From: Sulfitobacter noctilucicola
GTDB taxonomy: Bacteria > Pseudomonadota > Alphaproteobacteria > Rhodobacterales > Rhodobacteraceae
DNA: 64,000 bases
Reading direction: 5' to 3'
Assembly: GCF_000622385.1 (NCBI RefSeq)
Contig: NZ_JASD01000008.1
Coordinates: 496,001 to 560,000 of the forward strand
In this document: positions 33,425 through 43,586 of the stretch, piece by piece
How the letters are laid out: each line of letters begins with the position of its first letter
Numbering within the stretch: the stretch's first letter is position 1
Notes under the pieces: generated by a model
Told to the model about the DNA's origin: nothing
Databases searched by the model: none
The model's input: the letters and a program-made list of their open reading frames with translations, nothing else
Program-made: the position numbers and the translations under genes

Positions 33425-33859
33425 TTAGCGGCTTTTTGCAAGCGAGTCGCGGATTTCCAGCAGAACATCAAGCTCGGAAGGACCGGTTTCGACTTCTGGT
33501 GCAACCTCATCAGGGCCTTCTGCTTCGGCTTTTACGCGGTTCACCATCTTAACCAGCATGAACACCACAAATGCGATGATCAGGAAGTTGATGATCGCCA
33601 TGATGAATGCACCGTAGGCAAAGATTGACCCGCCAGCTTCGCGAGCCGCTTCCAGTGAAGCGCCCTCTGGCACATCGCCGCCAAGTACGGCGTAGTTGTT
33701 TGTGAAGTCGATGCCGCCGGAAACCAGACCGATGATCGGGTTGATCAAATCGCCGACCAACGACGTAACGATCGCCGTGAATGCCGCGCCGATGATGATA
33801 CCAACAGCCATGTCCATGACATTGCCCTTGGCGATGAAGTCTTTAAATTCTTGAATCAT
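33425..33859 (-). CDS. mscL: Large-conductance mechanosensitive channel MscL
   Basis: A 144-residue protein starting [20 protein letters not shown], with TM1 ([20 protein letters not shown]), the periplasmic loop and TM2 ([20 protein letters not shown]). The C-terminal helix [12 protein letters not shown] is conserved. It opens under osmotic downshift and releases solutes. It is a single-gene unit with its own terminator. Confidence 0.96.
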   Translation of the reverse strand: MIQEFKDFIAKGNVMDMAVGIIIGAAFTAIVTSLVGDLINPIIGLVSGGIDFTNNYAVLGGDVPEGASLEAAREAGGSIFAYGAFIMAIINFLIIAFVVFMLVKMVNRVKAEAEGPDEVAPEVETGPSELDVLLEIRDSLAKSR

Positions 33860-34007
33860 TTTTCGTCCCTTTGATTGGGCGCAGGACCTTTATCAATCAT
33901 GGTCCGTTCGCCGATGCACAGGTCTTAGCACATAGGAGCGAAGTAAGAAGGCTGTTTCTGAGGGGAAAAACGACTATGTAATCCCCTAAGTCCAAAGGAG
34001 CATATCA

Positions 34008-34706
34008 ATGGCCGATCTTTCTGCGTTCCCGATCACCAAGCGGTGGCCGGCACAAAACCCCGAAATCCTGCAACTTTATTCCTTTCCGACACCAAACGGG
34101 GTCAAGGCATCTATCGCTTTGGAAGAAATGGGCATCGCCTATGAGGCCCATAAGGTCACCCTGTCTGATGCCGATGTCAAAAGCGCGGAGTTCCTATCGC
34201 TTAATCCGAACAACAAAATCCCGGCGATTGTTGATCCTAATGGTCCGGGGGGCGCACCTATCGGGCTGTTCGAATCCGGTGCGATCCTGATTTATCTGGC
34301 TGAAAAGTCAGGGCAATTTTTTGGCTCCGACGCCGCCGAGAAAGCCCAGATTACACAATGGTTGATGTTCCAGATGGGCGGGCTTGGCCCGATGCTTGGG
34401 CAGCTTGGTTTCTTCTACAAATTCGCAGGTTCCGAATGGGACGACAAGCGCCCCCAGGAACGCTATATCGCCGAGGCCAAGCGCCTCTTGGCCGTTCTGA
34501 ACCTCGAATTGGCGGGCAAAGACTGGATTGCCGGAAACTACTCCATCGCTGATATGGCGATCGCACCTTGGTTGCGTGCCCTCGATTTCTACGGTGCCAA
34601 AGAGGCCGTCGAGTGGGAAGACCACACGAATCTGGTGGATTATCTTGACCGGTTTACGAGCCGTCCTGCCGTGCAAAAAGGTCTGGTTACGCCGCCGCGC
34701 GACTGA
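34008..34706 (+). CDS. Glutathione S-transferase, Nu class (YfcG/YghU-like)
   Basis: A 232-residue protein with a thioredoxin-like N domain (LQLYSFPTPNGVKASIALEE) and a helical C domain (NYSIADMAIAPWLRALDFYG). The T-P-N motif in place of the usual catalytic Tyr or Ser, plus FESGAILIYLAEK, is typical of the Nu class, whose members bind two glutathiones and have disulfide reductase activity. AAAGGAG precedes the ATG. It converges on the GMC gene. Confidence 0.9.
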   Translation: MADLSAFPITKRWPAQNPEILQLYSFPTPNGVKASIALEEMGIAYEAHKVTLSDADVKSAEFLSLNPNNKIPAIVDPNGPGGAPIGLFESGAILIYLAEKSGQFFGSDAAEKAQITQWLMFQMGGLGPMLGQLGFFYKFAGSEWDDKRPQERYIAEAKRLLAVLNLELAGKDWIAGNYSIADMAIAPWLRALDFYGAKEAVEWEDHTNLVDYLDRFTSRPAVQKGLVTPPRD

Positions 34707-34738
34707 TTTCATGCGGGCTGTCGGTACGCTCCGGCCTG

Positions 34739-36337
34739 TCAGGCCCGCATTTCGTCCGCGATCTTCTCAGCGATCATGATCGTCGGCGCGTTCGTATTGC
34801 CGCCAATCAGACGCGGCATGATAGACGCATCAACGACGCGCAACCCGTCCACACCGCGCACGCGTGCCTGTAGATCAACCACTGCCGCATCATCGGTGCC
34901 CATTTTGCAGGTGCCAACCGGATGATAAATCGTATCAGCGCGTTTCCGGATGTCCGCTTCAAGGGCGATATCACTACCGTCATGGGCATAAAGCTGTTTG
35001 CCACGCCACGGTGATAGCGGTGCGGCGGTCAATATCTGTTCCATTTGCCGCGCCCCCTTCATAAGTGTCTGCAGATCGGCGGGATCAGACAGATATTGCG
35101 GATCAATGCGTGGTGCATCGCTTGGGCGGGCAGAGTTCAACCCGACGGATCCACGCGACTGTGGCCGCAACACGCAAACGTGGCAGGAAAATCCGTGTGC
35201 CAAATGGATTTTGCGCATATGATCATCGACGATGCCCACGACAAAATGAAGCTGCAGATCGGGTCGGTCCTGCGACGGATCGGACTTCATGAATGCCCCA
35301 CCTTCGGCGAAGGGTGTGGCAAAGGGACCTGTCCCATCCTTACGCCAGCGCCAACCATCACGCGCAAGTTGCCAAAGCCCCTTTGGGCCCAGTCCCACAA
35401 CATCGTCTCGTTTGGAATGATAGCTCATCACATAGTCCAGATGATCCTGCAGATTCTGCCCCACTGAAGGCAGATCATGCCGGACAGCGATGCCCTGTGC
35501 GTTCAACTCGTCCCGTGGGCCAATGCCGCTCAGCATCAAAAGCTGCGGTGATCCAAATGCGCCAGCGCTCAGAATGACTTCTTTACCTGCCTCGATCTTC
35601 TTGATCTGCCCGCTGTGCCGCACTTCGACCGCTGTTGCGCGACCGTTTTCCAGTACAATTCTTTGCGCCTGCGCTTTTGTCAGTATCGTCAGGTTTGGCC
35701 TGTGCCGCACGTCGCGGTGCAGGTAGGCCGCTGCGGCACTGCACCGCTCTCCGCGCGCGGGTCCCTCATGAAACTGCGTCACCTGATAGTGACCTGCACC
35801 TTCTTGCGTGGGACCATTAAAATCGGTGTTGTAGCGCACTTGTTGTTCGCCTGCGGCGTCAATGAACGCCTGCGTTATCGCGCGAGGTGCAGATTGATCA
35901 GCGACCTGAAGCGGCCCCCCTGCGCCGTGAAGTTCATCCCCGCCGCGAAGATTCCCTTCGGATTTCTTGAAATAGGGTAAGACCGACGCCCAATCCCAAC
36001 CGTCACACCCCAGATCCGCCCAATCATCATAATCCTGTTGGTGCCCGCGCACATAAAGCATCGCGTTTATTGCGGACGAACCGCCCAACGCTTTGCCCCG
36101 TGGTTGGTACCCACGCCGCCCGTTTAACCCCGGTTGCGGAACTGTCTGATAGGCCCAGTTATTAATTTTGGGACGGCCGGAGATCATCGCCGCAACCAAT
36201 GCAGGTGCGCGGATCAAAAGGTCACGCCCCTGCCCGCCTGCTTCAATCAAACAAACCGAAACGCCCGCATCTTCTGAGAGCCGCGCGGCCATGACACAGC
36301 CCGCAGATCCCCCGCCGATAATCACGTAGTCATATTT
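34739..36337 (-). CDS. GMC family FAD-dependent alcohol/choline dehydrogenase
   Basis: A 532-residue flavoprotein with the FAD motif [20 protein letters not shown] and the GMC signatures [20 protein letters not shown] and [16 protein letters not shown]. The catalytic histidine is in [10 protein letters not shown], and the end reads [17 protein letters not shown]. It oxidises an alcohol to an aldehyde; the lack of a betaine gene cluster nearby argues against assigning BetA, and AlkJ-like medium-chain alcohols are possible. G-rich GGGGGG precedes ATG 36337. Confidence 0.92.
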   Translation of the reverse strand, partial: KYDYVIIGGGSAGCVMAARLSEDAGVSVCLIEAGGQGRDLLIRAPALVAAMISGRPKINNWAYQTVPQPGLNGRRGYQPRGKALGGSSAINAMLYVRGHQQDYDDWADLGCDGWDWASVLPYFKKSEGNLRGGDELHGAGGPLQVADQSAPRAITQAFIDAAGEQQVRYNTDFNGPTQEGAGHYQVTQFHEGPARGERCSAAAAYLHRDVRHRPNLTILTKAQAQRIVLENGRATAVEVRHSGQIKKIEAGKEVILSAGAFGSPQLLMLSGIGPRDELNAQGIAVRHDLPSVGQNLQDHLDYVMSYHSKRDDVVGLGPKGLWQLARDGWRWRKDGTGPFATPFAEGGAFMKSDPSQDRPDLQLHFVVGIVDDHMRKIHLAHGFSCHVCVLRPQSRGSVGLNSARPSDAPRIDPQYLSDPADLQTLMKGARQMEQILTAAPLSPWRGKQLYAHDGSDIALEADIRKRADTIYHPVGTCKMGTDDAAVVDLQARVRGVDGLRVVDASIMPRLIGGNTNAPTIMIAEKIADEMRA

Positions 36338-36444
36338 CATCGCCAAGCCCCCCAAAGTTGCAACAAGGCTATGCTCGGCACGACGCAAATGCAAAGCCGG
36401 AGGCCACGCGTGATAAGCTACGCGCGATCACTACCGAGTTACGC

Positions 36445-36888
36445 TTAGCTCGGGAGCGATCCTGTCAGAACGTATTTCAGGATCTGAACCACCTGCGCGG
36501 GTTCACGCGCGACGGCCAAAGCTGCGGCGTCTACCTCTTTCAAGGCATGTGCATGGTCTGGGCCATGCAAGATAACGAGCGACTTCCCCAGTGCTGCAGC
36601 ATAGCCTGCGTCAAACGCCGCATTCCATTGTTTGTACTGATCGCCGAAACGCACGACCACAATATCGGCATCCTCTATCCCCTTGCGGGTGCGGATCGCA
36701 TTCATCTGCGCCCCCTTGCGATCATGCCAGAACTTGTCGCCTTCCGGTCCAAGGATCGCCACACCACAATCATCGCTGGCCGCATGATCTGTCACCGGAG
36801 CACTAAATGACACATCCAAACCTTTTGCCCCGTCAATGATCTGCTCGCGCCAATCCGTATGAATCTCACCTGACAAATAGACTTTCAT
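36445..36888 (-). CDS. YtoQ family protein (nucleoside 2-deoxyribosyltransferase-like fold)
   Basis: A 147-residue protein starting MKVYLSGEIHTDWREQIIDG. It includes DADIVVVRFGDQYKQWNAAF and ALGKSLVILHGPDHAHAL, the conserved parts of the YtoQ family, related by fold to nucleoside deoxyribosyltransferases. The biochemical role is unknown. AAGGAG lies nine bases before ATG 36888. It stands between the GMC oxidoreductase and a methyltransferase on the same strand, without tight spacing. Confidence 0.85.
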   Translation of the reverse strand: MKVYLSGEIHTDWREQIIDGAKGLDVSFSAPVTDHAASDDCGVAILGPEGDKFWHDRKGAQMNAIRTRKGIEDADIVVVRFGDQYKQWNAAFDAGYAAALGKSLVILHGPDHAHALKEVDAAALAVAREPAQVVQILKYVLTGSLPS

Positions 36889-36941
36889 TGTGACGTACTC
36901 CTTTTTCAATCCGCCTAAGTTAGCGCGTTGTCCCCGACCGT

Positions 36942-37574
36942 CTATGGCTTACGCGCTACGATGTAGCGGCTCATCGCCGGATTATTGCTTGTCTCGATAA
37001 TCTCCAGACCGGCACCGATGATCAATGCCTCCAACTCCTGAAAGGTCAGAAACTGGACGAAAGGCGCCTTGCGGAAAAATTGCATGACGGGGATCAGCGC
37101 CCGGAATGCGAAACGCTTGATCCCAATGGACGGATCGTTAAGGCACGGGGTCTTGCTGATAAACAGGCTGCCTTGCTCCATTTCACGCGCCATAGTTTGC
37201 AGTATCTCGTCCAACCCCTCGGTCAGGTGCAATACGTTAAACCCCGTCACCACGTCGTATGCTTTGGCCCCGCGCACTGCGTCCAATGCGCCGGCAACCT
37301 GGAAGGATACATTGGTCACGTCCTGTGCCGCGGCTTTCTCTGTCGCAATACGGACCATCTGCGAAGATATGTCACTGCCAGTCACCGCCTGAACATCTTC
37401 CGCCAGCAAAAGCGCGGTCGACCCAGTGCCGCAACCGATCTCCAGAAGGCGTGTCTCTGCACTCAGGTAACTGCGGGTCCGCTCCAACGTATACTCATAC
37501 GCTTCCACATCCCGGATCTGACTGGCCGCGTATTTATCGGCAATTTTATCCCAAAACTCTGCTGTCTGTTTCAT
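36942..37574 (-). CDS. Class I SAM-dependent methyltransferase
   Basis: A 210-residue methyltransferase: AEFWDKIADKYAASQIRDVE at the start, motif I RLLEIGCGTGSTALLLAE, the acidic residue in VTGSDISSQMVRIAT, and YDVVTGFNVLHLTEGLDEIL. The C-terminal region (PFVQFLTFQELEALIIGAGL) resembles UbiE/COQ5-type small-molecule methyltransferases, but the substrate is unknown. AAAGGAG is six bases before ATG. The divergent LysR gene 84 bases away may control it. Confidence 0.88.
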   Translation of the reverse strand: MKQTAEFWDKIADKYAASQIRDVEAYEYTLERTRSYLSAETRLLEIGCGTGSTALLLAEDVQAVTGSDISSQMVRIATEKAAAQDVTNVSFQVAGALDAVRGAKAYDVVTGFNVLHLTEGLDEILQTMAREMEQGSLFISKTPCLNDPSIGIKRFAFRALIPVMQFFRKAPFVQFLTFQELEALIIGAGLEIIETSNNPAMSRYIVARKP

Positions 37575-37658
37575 AATAATCTCCTTTACGAACCTACCTA
37601 CAGGCGCATGAAAAACCGGTAAATTGACGAAATCTGCAACTTATATATACGTTTTTGT
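37575..37658. promoter_or_regulatory. Divergent control region between methyltransferase and LysR genes
   Basis: Eighty-four bases separate the divergent starts. The right half is A+T-rich (TTATATATACG) and has T-N11-A spacings of the kind bound by LysR proteins, but no perfect dyad. Location, not a clear motif, is the main support. Confidence 0.3.
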
Positions 37659-38537
37659 ATGGAACTCACTCAACTCGACTGGAACCTGCTACGCGCGTTT
37701 CATGCCACAGCAGAACACGGCACCCTGTCGGGTGCTGCCCGCGCGCTCGGGCTGACGCAACCGACACTCAGCCGCCAAATCGCATCCCTAGAGGATAAAC
37801 TGGCCATCATGTTGTTTGAACGTGACGGCAGGCGGCTCTCGCTAACAGGCTCCGGTCGGGAATTACTCTCTCATGTGCAGGAGATGGGTCAAGCCGCGAA
37901 CCGCCTCGCCCTGACCGCGAGCGGACAACGCTCCGGGCTGAAGGGGTTGGTGCGGATCACTGCGAGTGATGTGTCCTCAGCGCACTATCTGCCCGATATC
38001 GTTCGGGAAATCCGGATGCGCGCGCCACAAATTACCGTCGAAATCGTGGCAGATGACGACATTCGAAACCTTCTAGCACGCGAGGCCGATATCGCCCTGC
38101 GCCATGTACGCCCCGAACATCCAAACCTCGTCGCACGGCTGCTTCAGAGCAAGGCGGGGTATTTCTTTGCCGCGACAAGCTATCTGAATGCTCGCGGTCG
38201 CCCAAAGAACGTGAATGACCTTACGCAACACGATTGGATCGCCATGGGTGAGGTTGCACGTATGCACGCGTACATGATCGGAATGGGCATACCTATTACC
38301 CCGGAAAATTTCAAAAGCATTTCAGCAAACGGTTTGGTTGCGTGGGAAATGTGCAAAGCGGGATTAGGCATTTGCCCGATGGCAGAAGACTTCGCCGTCA
38401 CTGCGCCTCAGGTTGAGCGCGTGTTGCCAGAGCTTCTGAACGTGACCTATCCGGTCTGGCTGGTCACGCACCGCGAAATTCACACCAGCCCGCGTATCAG
38501 GCTGGTGTTCGATATGCTTGCGGAAGCGTTATCCTAA
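37659..38537 (+). CDS. LysR family transcriptional regulator
   Basis: The 292-residue protein has a helix-turn-helix in residues about 5-64 (WNLLRAFHATAEHGTLSGAA, LGLTQPTLSRQIASLEDKLA) and a substrate-binding-like effector domain with LKGLVRITASDVSSAHYLPD. It resembles regulators of the LysR subgroup next to small oxidoreductases or methyltransferases. It is transcribed away from the methyltransferase gene, the usual arrangement for a LysR target. No ribosome binding site is evident before the ATG. Confidence 0.92.
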   Translation: MELTQLDWNLLRAFHATAEHGTLSGAARALGLTQPTLSRQIASLEDKLAIMLFERDGRRLSLTGSGRELLSHVQEMGQAANRLALTASGQRSGLKGLVRITASDVSSAHYLPDIVREIRMRAPQITVEIVADDDIRNLLAREADIALRHVRPEHPNLVARLLQSKAGYFFAATSYLNARGRPKNVNDLTQHDWIAMGEVARMHAYMIGMGIPITPENFKSISANGLVAWEMCKAGLGICPMAEDFAVTAPQVERVLPELLNVTYPVWLVTHREIHTSPRIRLVFDMLAEALS

Positions 38538-38579
38538 AATTCGCAAACAGGCGATGAGGGTGAGCGGGGCTTATCCGAG

Positions 38580-40979
38580 CTACCCTCTCAAAACACCGCC
38601 CGTCGCTTTGGTGACTTTCTCGATAACCTTGGCCCCGACCGCTTCGATATCAGCGTCTTTGAGGGTTTCGCCTTTAGGCTGCAACCGTACCGTGATCGCC
38701 AGAGACTTCTTGTCTTCTCCCAAGCTGCCACCGATGAATTCATCGAAAACACGGACTTCGTCGATCAGCGTTTTGTCCGCACCCATCGCTGCATTAACCA
38801 GTGTCAGCGCTTCAACGCCCGCATCCACTACGAAAGCAAAGTCACGTTCGACCGCCTGCAAATCGCTGATTTGCAACGCAGCCCGCGTTGCACCGGATTT
38901 GCGGGGCAGAGGCACTTCGTCAGGCCAGAGGGTAAAGGCCATTGCAGGCCCTTTCACATCCATCGCTGCCAGAATCTTCGGATGCACTTCGCCGTAGATG
39001 CCCAGAACCTTTTTCGGCCCAAGACAGATTTTGCCGTGGCGTCCGGGGTGCCAGCCATCATCTGCACCCCGAAGGATTTGCACCTTGGCAGGTGCGCCCA
39101 AGGCAGCCAGCGCCGCCTCTGCGTCCGCCTTCACGTCATAGACATCAACAGGTCGCGATGCGCCGTGGACGTCCTTTGGCCCCGTGCGCCCAATCAGAAG
39201 GCCGGAAACCAGGCTGTGCTGTTCGCCCGGCTCTCCCCCTTGAAATGCAGGTCCGACTTCGAACAACGCCATATCAGCAAAGCCACGCGCCTGATTGCGG
39301 GCTGCAGCCTGCAAGAGACCCGGCAACAAAGCAGGGCGCATGTGGCTCATATCCGCACTAATCGGGTTTTCCAGACGTGTTTCATCTGTCCCACCGCCGA
39401 ACAGGGCCGCCGAGGCCTGATCAATAAAGCTGTAGGTGACACATTCGTTGTAGCCCAGCGCCGCGACCGCACGGCGGGCAGCTGTGATGCGCCGCTGCTG
39501 TGGCGACAAAATCGGGCGCGGAACGCCATCAGACAGCCGTGGCAGTGGCACACCTTCAAGCTTTGTCAGGGACGCAATACGCGCCACCTCTTCGACCAGA
39601 TCGGCAGAGCCCTGAACATCGGGACGCCAGCTTGGCACATGCGCCATGTCGCCTTTGATCTCGAATCCCAGCGCTGTGAGCGTCTCGCGCTGGGTTTCGG
39701 CAGGAATGGTCATGCCGACCAAAGATTGCACGCGGTCGGTATCCAGCTTGTAGGCGCGTGATGTATCGGGAATTGAACCCGCCACGACAACCTCAGACGC
39801 TTCGCCACCCGCGTGATCAAGGATCATTCGCGTGGCATGTTCGATCCCATGTGGGGTCCATGCCGGATCAATGCCGCGTTCGAACCGGTACCGCGCATCC
39901 GAGTTGATCTTGAGCGCGCGTCCGGTATAGGCCGTGCGCACCGTGTCGAAATAAGCCGCTTCAAGAAACACATTGGTGGTCTCTTCGGTACAACCGGTGG
40001 ACAAACCGCCCATAATGCCGCCGATGCTCTCAACGCTGTTTGCATCCGAGATCAGCGTCATACCTTCATCAAAAGTATATTCCTTCTCATCCAGCGCCAT
40101 CAGGGTCTCACCCCCCTTGGCGCGGTGAATGCGCAGGGCGTTGCCCGCAATCTTGTCCGCATCAAAGACGTGCAAAGGCCGGTTGCGGTCGTAGGTGAAG
40201 AAATTGGTCACATCGACCAGAAACGAAATCGGACGCAACCCAATCGCCCGCAGCGCATCCTGAAGCCACGCGGGGCTTGGCCCGTTTTTCACCCCCTTGA
40301 TCACGCGACCGTAAAATACCGGACATTGATCCAGCGTATCCTCGTCAATCGTGACAGTGATCGGACAGGGGAATGTGCCTGTAACCGGCTCTACATCACG
40401 CGCCTTCAGAGTGCCCAAACCACGTGCCGCCAGATCGCGCGCGATGCCGCGCACGCCCAGTGCGTCGGGCCGGTTCGGCGTGATCGCAATTTCAATGACC
40501 GGATCAACCTTGGCCGGATCGTTTGCCGCCAGCCAGTCAACAAAGGACTGGCCCACCTCACCAGAGGGCAGCTCGATGATGCCGTCGTGCTCTTCGGACA
40601 GCTCCATCTCGCGCTCTGATGCCATCATGCCAAAGCTCTCGACACCACGGATTTTGCCGACACCGATGGTGGTATCAATGCCCGGCACGTAAACGCCCGG
40701 CTTGGCGACAACCACGGTAATGCCCGCGCGGGCGTTCGGTGCGCCGCAGATGATCTGCATCACGCCTTCGTCCGTCTCTACCTGACAGACGTTCAAGCGA
40801 TCCGCATCTGGATGTTTCTCGGCGGACTTCACATAGCCGATGGTAAAATCACGCAGTTTCGCCCCGCGATCCTCAACCCCTTCGACTTCCAGTCCAAGGT
40901 CGGTCAACGTCTCGCAAATCTCTTCGACAGAGGCCTGCGTGTCCAAATGGTCTTTGAGCCATGACAGCGTGAATTTCAT
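38580..40979 (-). CDS. pheT: Phenylalanine-tRNA ligase beta subunit
   Basis: A 799-residue subunit starting MKFTLSWLKDHLDTQASVEE. It has the OB-fold tRNA-binding domain (VGYVKSAEKHPDADRLNVCQ), B3/B4 editing domain, the B5 domain and the C-terminal anticodon-binding ferredoxin-like domain (VERDFAFVVDAGVEALTLVN). ATG 40979 has GAGGGA upstream. pheS lies on the same strand but two other genes stand between, so transcription may still be joint. Confidence 0.96.
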   Translation of the reverse strand: MKFTLSWLKDHLDTQASVEEICETLTDLGLEVEGVEDRGAKLRDFTIGYVKSAEKHPDADRLNVCQVETDEGVMQIICGAPNARAGITVVVAKPGVYVPGIDTTIGVGKIRGVESFGMMASEREMELSEEHDGIIELPSGEVGQSFVDWLAANDPAKVDPVIEIAITPNRPDALGVRGIARDLAARGLGTLKARDVEPVTGTFPCPITVTIDEDTLDQCPVFYGRVIKGVKNGPSPAWLQDALRAIGLRPISFLVDVTNFFTYDRNRPLHVFDADKIAGNALRIHRAKGGETLMALDEKEYTFDEGMTLISDANSVESIGGIMGGLSTGCTEETTNVFLEAAYFDTVRTAYTGRALKINSDARYRFERGIDPAWTPHGIEHATRMILDHAGGEASEVVVAGSIPDTSRAYKLDTDRVQSLVGMTIPAETQRETLTALGFEIKGDMAHVPSWRPDVQGSADLVEEVARIASLTKLEGVPLPRLSDGVPRPILSPQQRRITAARRAVAALGYNECVTYSFIDQASAALFGGGTDETRLENPISADMSHMRPALLPGLLQAAARNQARGFADMALFEVGPAFQGGEPGEQHSLVSGLLIGRTGPKDVHGASRPVDVYDVKADAEAALAALGAPAKVQILRGADDGWHPGRHGKICLGPKKVLGIYGEVHPKILAAMDVKGPAMAFTLWPDEVPLPRKSGATRAALQISDLQAVERDFAFVVDAGVEALTLVNAAMGADKTLIDEVRVFDEFIGGSLGEDKKSLAITVRLQPKGETLKDADIEAVGAKVIEKVTKATGGVLRG

Positions 40980-41045
40980 GGGATGTCCCTCGTGCAAATG
41001 CGTAGGCTGTCGGTATCGCCAAATGCGCCAAGGATCAATGCACCG

Positions 41046-41834
41046 TCACGGATATTGCGGCACACGCCCCATCAGCTGATCCAACTGCCAGCCGATCCAT
41101 CCATGCGGAATGAAATGTCCACCTGGATGGATGTCGAGCGTGACGCGCCCGCCGTCACAGTCCCAAGTCCGGCGATCCAGCGTCAACCATTCCACCGCCT
41201 GCCATGGGCCAGTGTGATCGGCCATTCCGCACCCGAGAGTATCGCGCCAAAGCCGCACAGGATGCGCCACATCACCGCCCGGACCCACCGGAAAATACAT
41301 GACCGTATCGGCCATGCCGTGAACATGCCGGATTTCCTGCGGGGCCTGCGCACAGTTCTCATCCTGAGACAACGTGCCTGATATCGCGAGCAATGCTGCC
41401 ACCCCATCGCCGTTGTCACAAGCATAGCGCCATGCCATCGCGGAGCCATAAGAATAACCCGAGACATAGATTTGCGCGCGATCAATCGGGAAGCGCTCGG
41501 CAACATGCTCGATCACAGCGGCAGCAAACACAGTATCACGACTATCCTCGCGCCAGAAATCCCATGTGCGATTTTCCCCGTTTGGCGCGATTAGCAACAC
41601 ACCGCGCCTGCGGGTATGTCCCGATATGCGCTGGTGATTAACGATCAAATCGCCCTGCCGCCCCCATCCGTGAAAATGCAGCAACACGGGAAGCGCGCTC
41701 TGCCCATCCCAATCGTCCGGCAATTTGATGTGATAGGACCGCTCGCCTAGGGTGCAGGCGTTGGTGCCATGACAAGTTTCGGCAGACGCAATCGCTGGCC
41801 AAAAAACTAGAACGAGAAGTAGGAAGTATTTCAT
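41046..41834 (-). CDS. Secreted alpha/beta hydrolase, polyhydroxybutyrate depolymerase/feruloyl esterase-like (LpqC type)
   Basis: A 262-residue protein with a signal peptide (MKYFLLLVLVFWPAIASAET) and an esterase fold. The nucleophile is in YVSGYSYGSAMAW (G-x-S-x-G), an acid candidate is in VHGMADTVMYF, and the histidine is in DIHPGGHFIPHG. HFHGWGRQGD supplies the oxyanion region. Cysteines suggest disulfides. It belongs to the family of short-chain polyester and feruloyl esterases; the substrate is unknown. It lies between pheS and pheT. Confidence 0.83.
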   Translation of the reverse strand: MKYFLLLVLVFWPAIASAETCHGTNACTLGERSYHIKLPDDWDGQSALPVLLHFHGWGRQGDLIVNHQRISGHTRRRGVLLIAPNGENRTWDFWREDSRDTVFAAAVIEHVAERFPIDRAQIYVSGYSYGSAMAWRYACDNGDGVAALLAISGTLSQDENCAQAPQEIRHVHGMADTVMYFPVGPGGDVAHPVRLWRDTLGCGMADHTGPWQAVEWLTLDRRTWDCDGGRVTLDIHPGGHFIPHGWIGWQLDQLMGRVPQYP

Positions 41835-41892
41835 TAGCCCAGAGAACTGTGCCACCTCAAGGATGTCACCTCACATTCGCGTATCGGGGCTA

Positions 41893-42174
41893 TTATGTCT
41901 CGTTTCGTTCGGCCAACTGGTCGTAATCATGCATTCTGTACAGCTTGACTTCGCAATAAAGCCGAAGGCTCGGCTTGAGCGCAAAAAGCAGCGATCCGAT
42001 GAGAAATAGCCATGTGCCAAAGGTGGTCCACGCGTCGGAGAAAAACATGATCGATCCGATGATAAACATGAACGCCGCACCGAAATCCGCGAGCGTGTGC
42101 AAAAGCTCGAACAGTGCATAAAGCTGCTTGCTCTCTTCGGATTGCTGGCGGTTTTCGTGACGGAATAGATGCAT
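41893..42174 (-). CDS. YrhK family small membrane protein
   Basis: A 93-residue protein with a soluble start, MHLFRHENRQQSEESKQLYA, and two helices, FGAAFMFIIGSIMFFSDAW and FGTWLFLIGSLLFALKPSLRL. The phrase LLHTLADFGAAFMFIIGSIM with the S-P/A-W turn matches the YrhK domain. Function unknown. It stands between pheS and the esterase on the same strand. Confidence 0.8.
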   Translation of the reverse strand: MHLFRHENRQQSEESKQLYALFELLHTLADFGAAFMFIIGSIMFFSDAWTTFGTWLFLIGSLLFALKPSLRLYCEVKLYRMHDYDQLAERNET

Positions 42175-42337
42175 GATGGACCTCGGGACAGGTTGGAAAC
42201 GCTGGCCGCCGGTTTAACCGATGTGGTGCGATAGGTCTATTCGAGGGTGTTCGACCTGCGCCGCGCCACCGCCAGACCGATAGCGCGGGTGGGCGATGGC
42301 AAGGTGGCTGCAAGCAGCCTCTATCCCGCGCGAATGC

Positions 42338-43411
42338 TTAGCGCGACAAACCACCATGCAAATTCGGCTGATCCAAGCTCGCAAACCCGTAATGCCGCAA
42401 CCAGCGCAGATCGCTGTCAAAGAACGCCCGCAAATCCGGTATCCCGTATTTTAACATCGCAATTCGGTCGATGCCCATACCAAAGGCAAAGCCCTGCCAG
42501 ATGTCCGGATCAATCCCGCCCGCTTGCAACACCTTCGGATGCACCATCCCGGAGCCGAGCACTTCCATCCATCCGTCGCCTTCACCGATGCGCAACTGGC
42601 CATCGACCCATGAGCACTGGATATCAACCTCGGCAGAAGGTTCGGTGAACGGGAAATGGGACGCACGGAAACGGGTTTTGATACCGTCAATCTCGAAGAA
42701 CGCGGAGAAGAACTCCTCAAGCGTCCATTTCAGGTTCGCCATGGAGATGTCTTTATCAATCGCCAGACCCTCGACCTGATGGAACATCGGCGTATGCGTC
42801 TGGTCGTAATCGGCGCGGTACACACCGCCCGGACAGATGATGCGCAGCGGCGCGCCTTCTTTTTCCATCGTGCGGATTTGTACCGGCGATGTATGGGTGC
42901 GCAAGACGTGTGGCGGGCGGTCGTCCCCTTCGGCACGCGCCATATAAAATGTGTCCATCTCGGCCCGCGCTGGGTGGTGACCCGGAATGTTCAATGCGTC
43001 AAAGTTATACCAATCAGTGTCGATCCGCGGCCCTTCGGCCACAGAAAAACCCATCTCGGCAAAGATCGCGGTCAGCTCTTCGGTGACCTGCGACACCGGA
43101 TGGATCGAACCTACACGCTGCGGACGTACCGGTAGTGTGACGTCCAACCACTCGGAGCGCAGACGCTCGTCCAATGCGGCATCGCCCAACGCCGCCTTTT
43201 TGGCGGCAAGCGCAGAGTTGATCTCGTCTTTCAGCGCGTTCAATGCCGGGCCTGCAACCTGACGCTCTTCAGGGGTCATTTTGCCCAGCTCACGCATCTT
43301 CAGCGCGACTTCGCCCTTTTTACCCACGGCCGTCAGCCGGATATCTTCCAGCACAGCTTCGTCCGCTGCGTCCGCAATCAGCGTGAGGTATTTTTGCTTA
43401 AGATCGTCCAT
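42338..43411 (-). CDS. pheS: Phenylalanine-tRNA ligase alpha subunit
   Basis: A 357-residue catalytic subunit. The N-terminal coiled-coil arm ([20 protein letters not shown]) binds tRNA. The class II motifs include [20 protein letters not shown], motif 2 around [13 protein letters not shown], and motif 3 [20 protein letters not shown]. It charges tRNA-Phe together with PheT, whose gene lies 1.4 kb downstream on the same strand. Confidence 0.96.
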   Translation of the reverse strand: MDDLKQKYLTLIADAADEAVLEDIRLTAVGKKGEVALKMRELGKMTPEERQVAGPALNALKDEINSALAAKKAALGDAALDERLRSEWLDVTLPVRPQRVGSIHPVSQVTEELTAIFAEMGFSVAEGPRIDTDWYNFDALNIPGHHPARAEMDTFYMARAEGDDRPPHVLRTHTSPVQIRTMEKEGAPLRIICPGGVYRADYDQTHTPMFHQVEGLAIDKDISMANLKWTLEEFFSAFFEIDGIKTRFRASHFPFTEPSAEVDIQCSWVDGQLRIGEGDGWMEVLGSGMVHPKVLQAGGIDPDIWQGFAFGMGIDRIAMLKYGIPDLRAFFDSDLRWLRHYGFASLDQPNLHGGLSR

Positions 43412-43586
43412 GGCGCACCCATCAAATTTGCTTGGTTTGTGCTACTTGCCGCCCCTTTGAAATGCAACCCGTCGCGCAGGTCGTCGTTTTGCCTCCGCGA
43501 TCTACAGAATTCGATTGGCGGAACACAAGATAAAGTAGTACTAAACACCCGACCATCTATATTTCGCATGAGCGTGGACAACTGCT

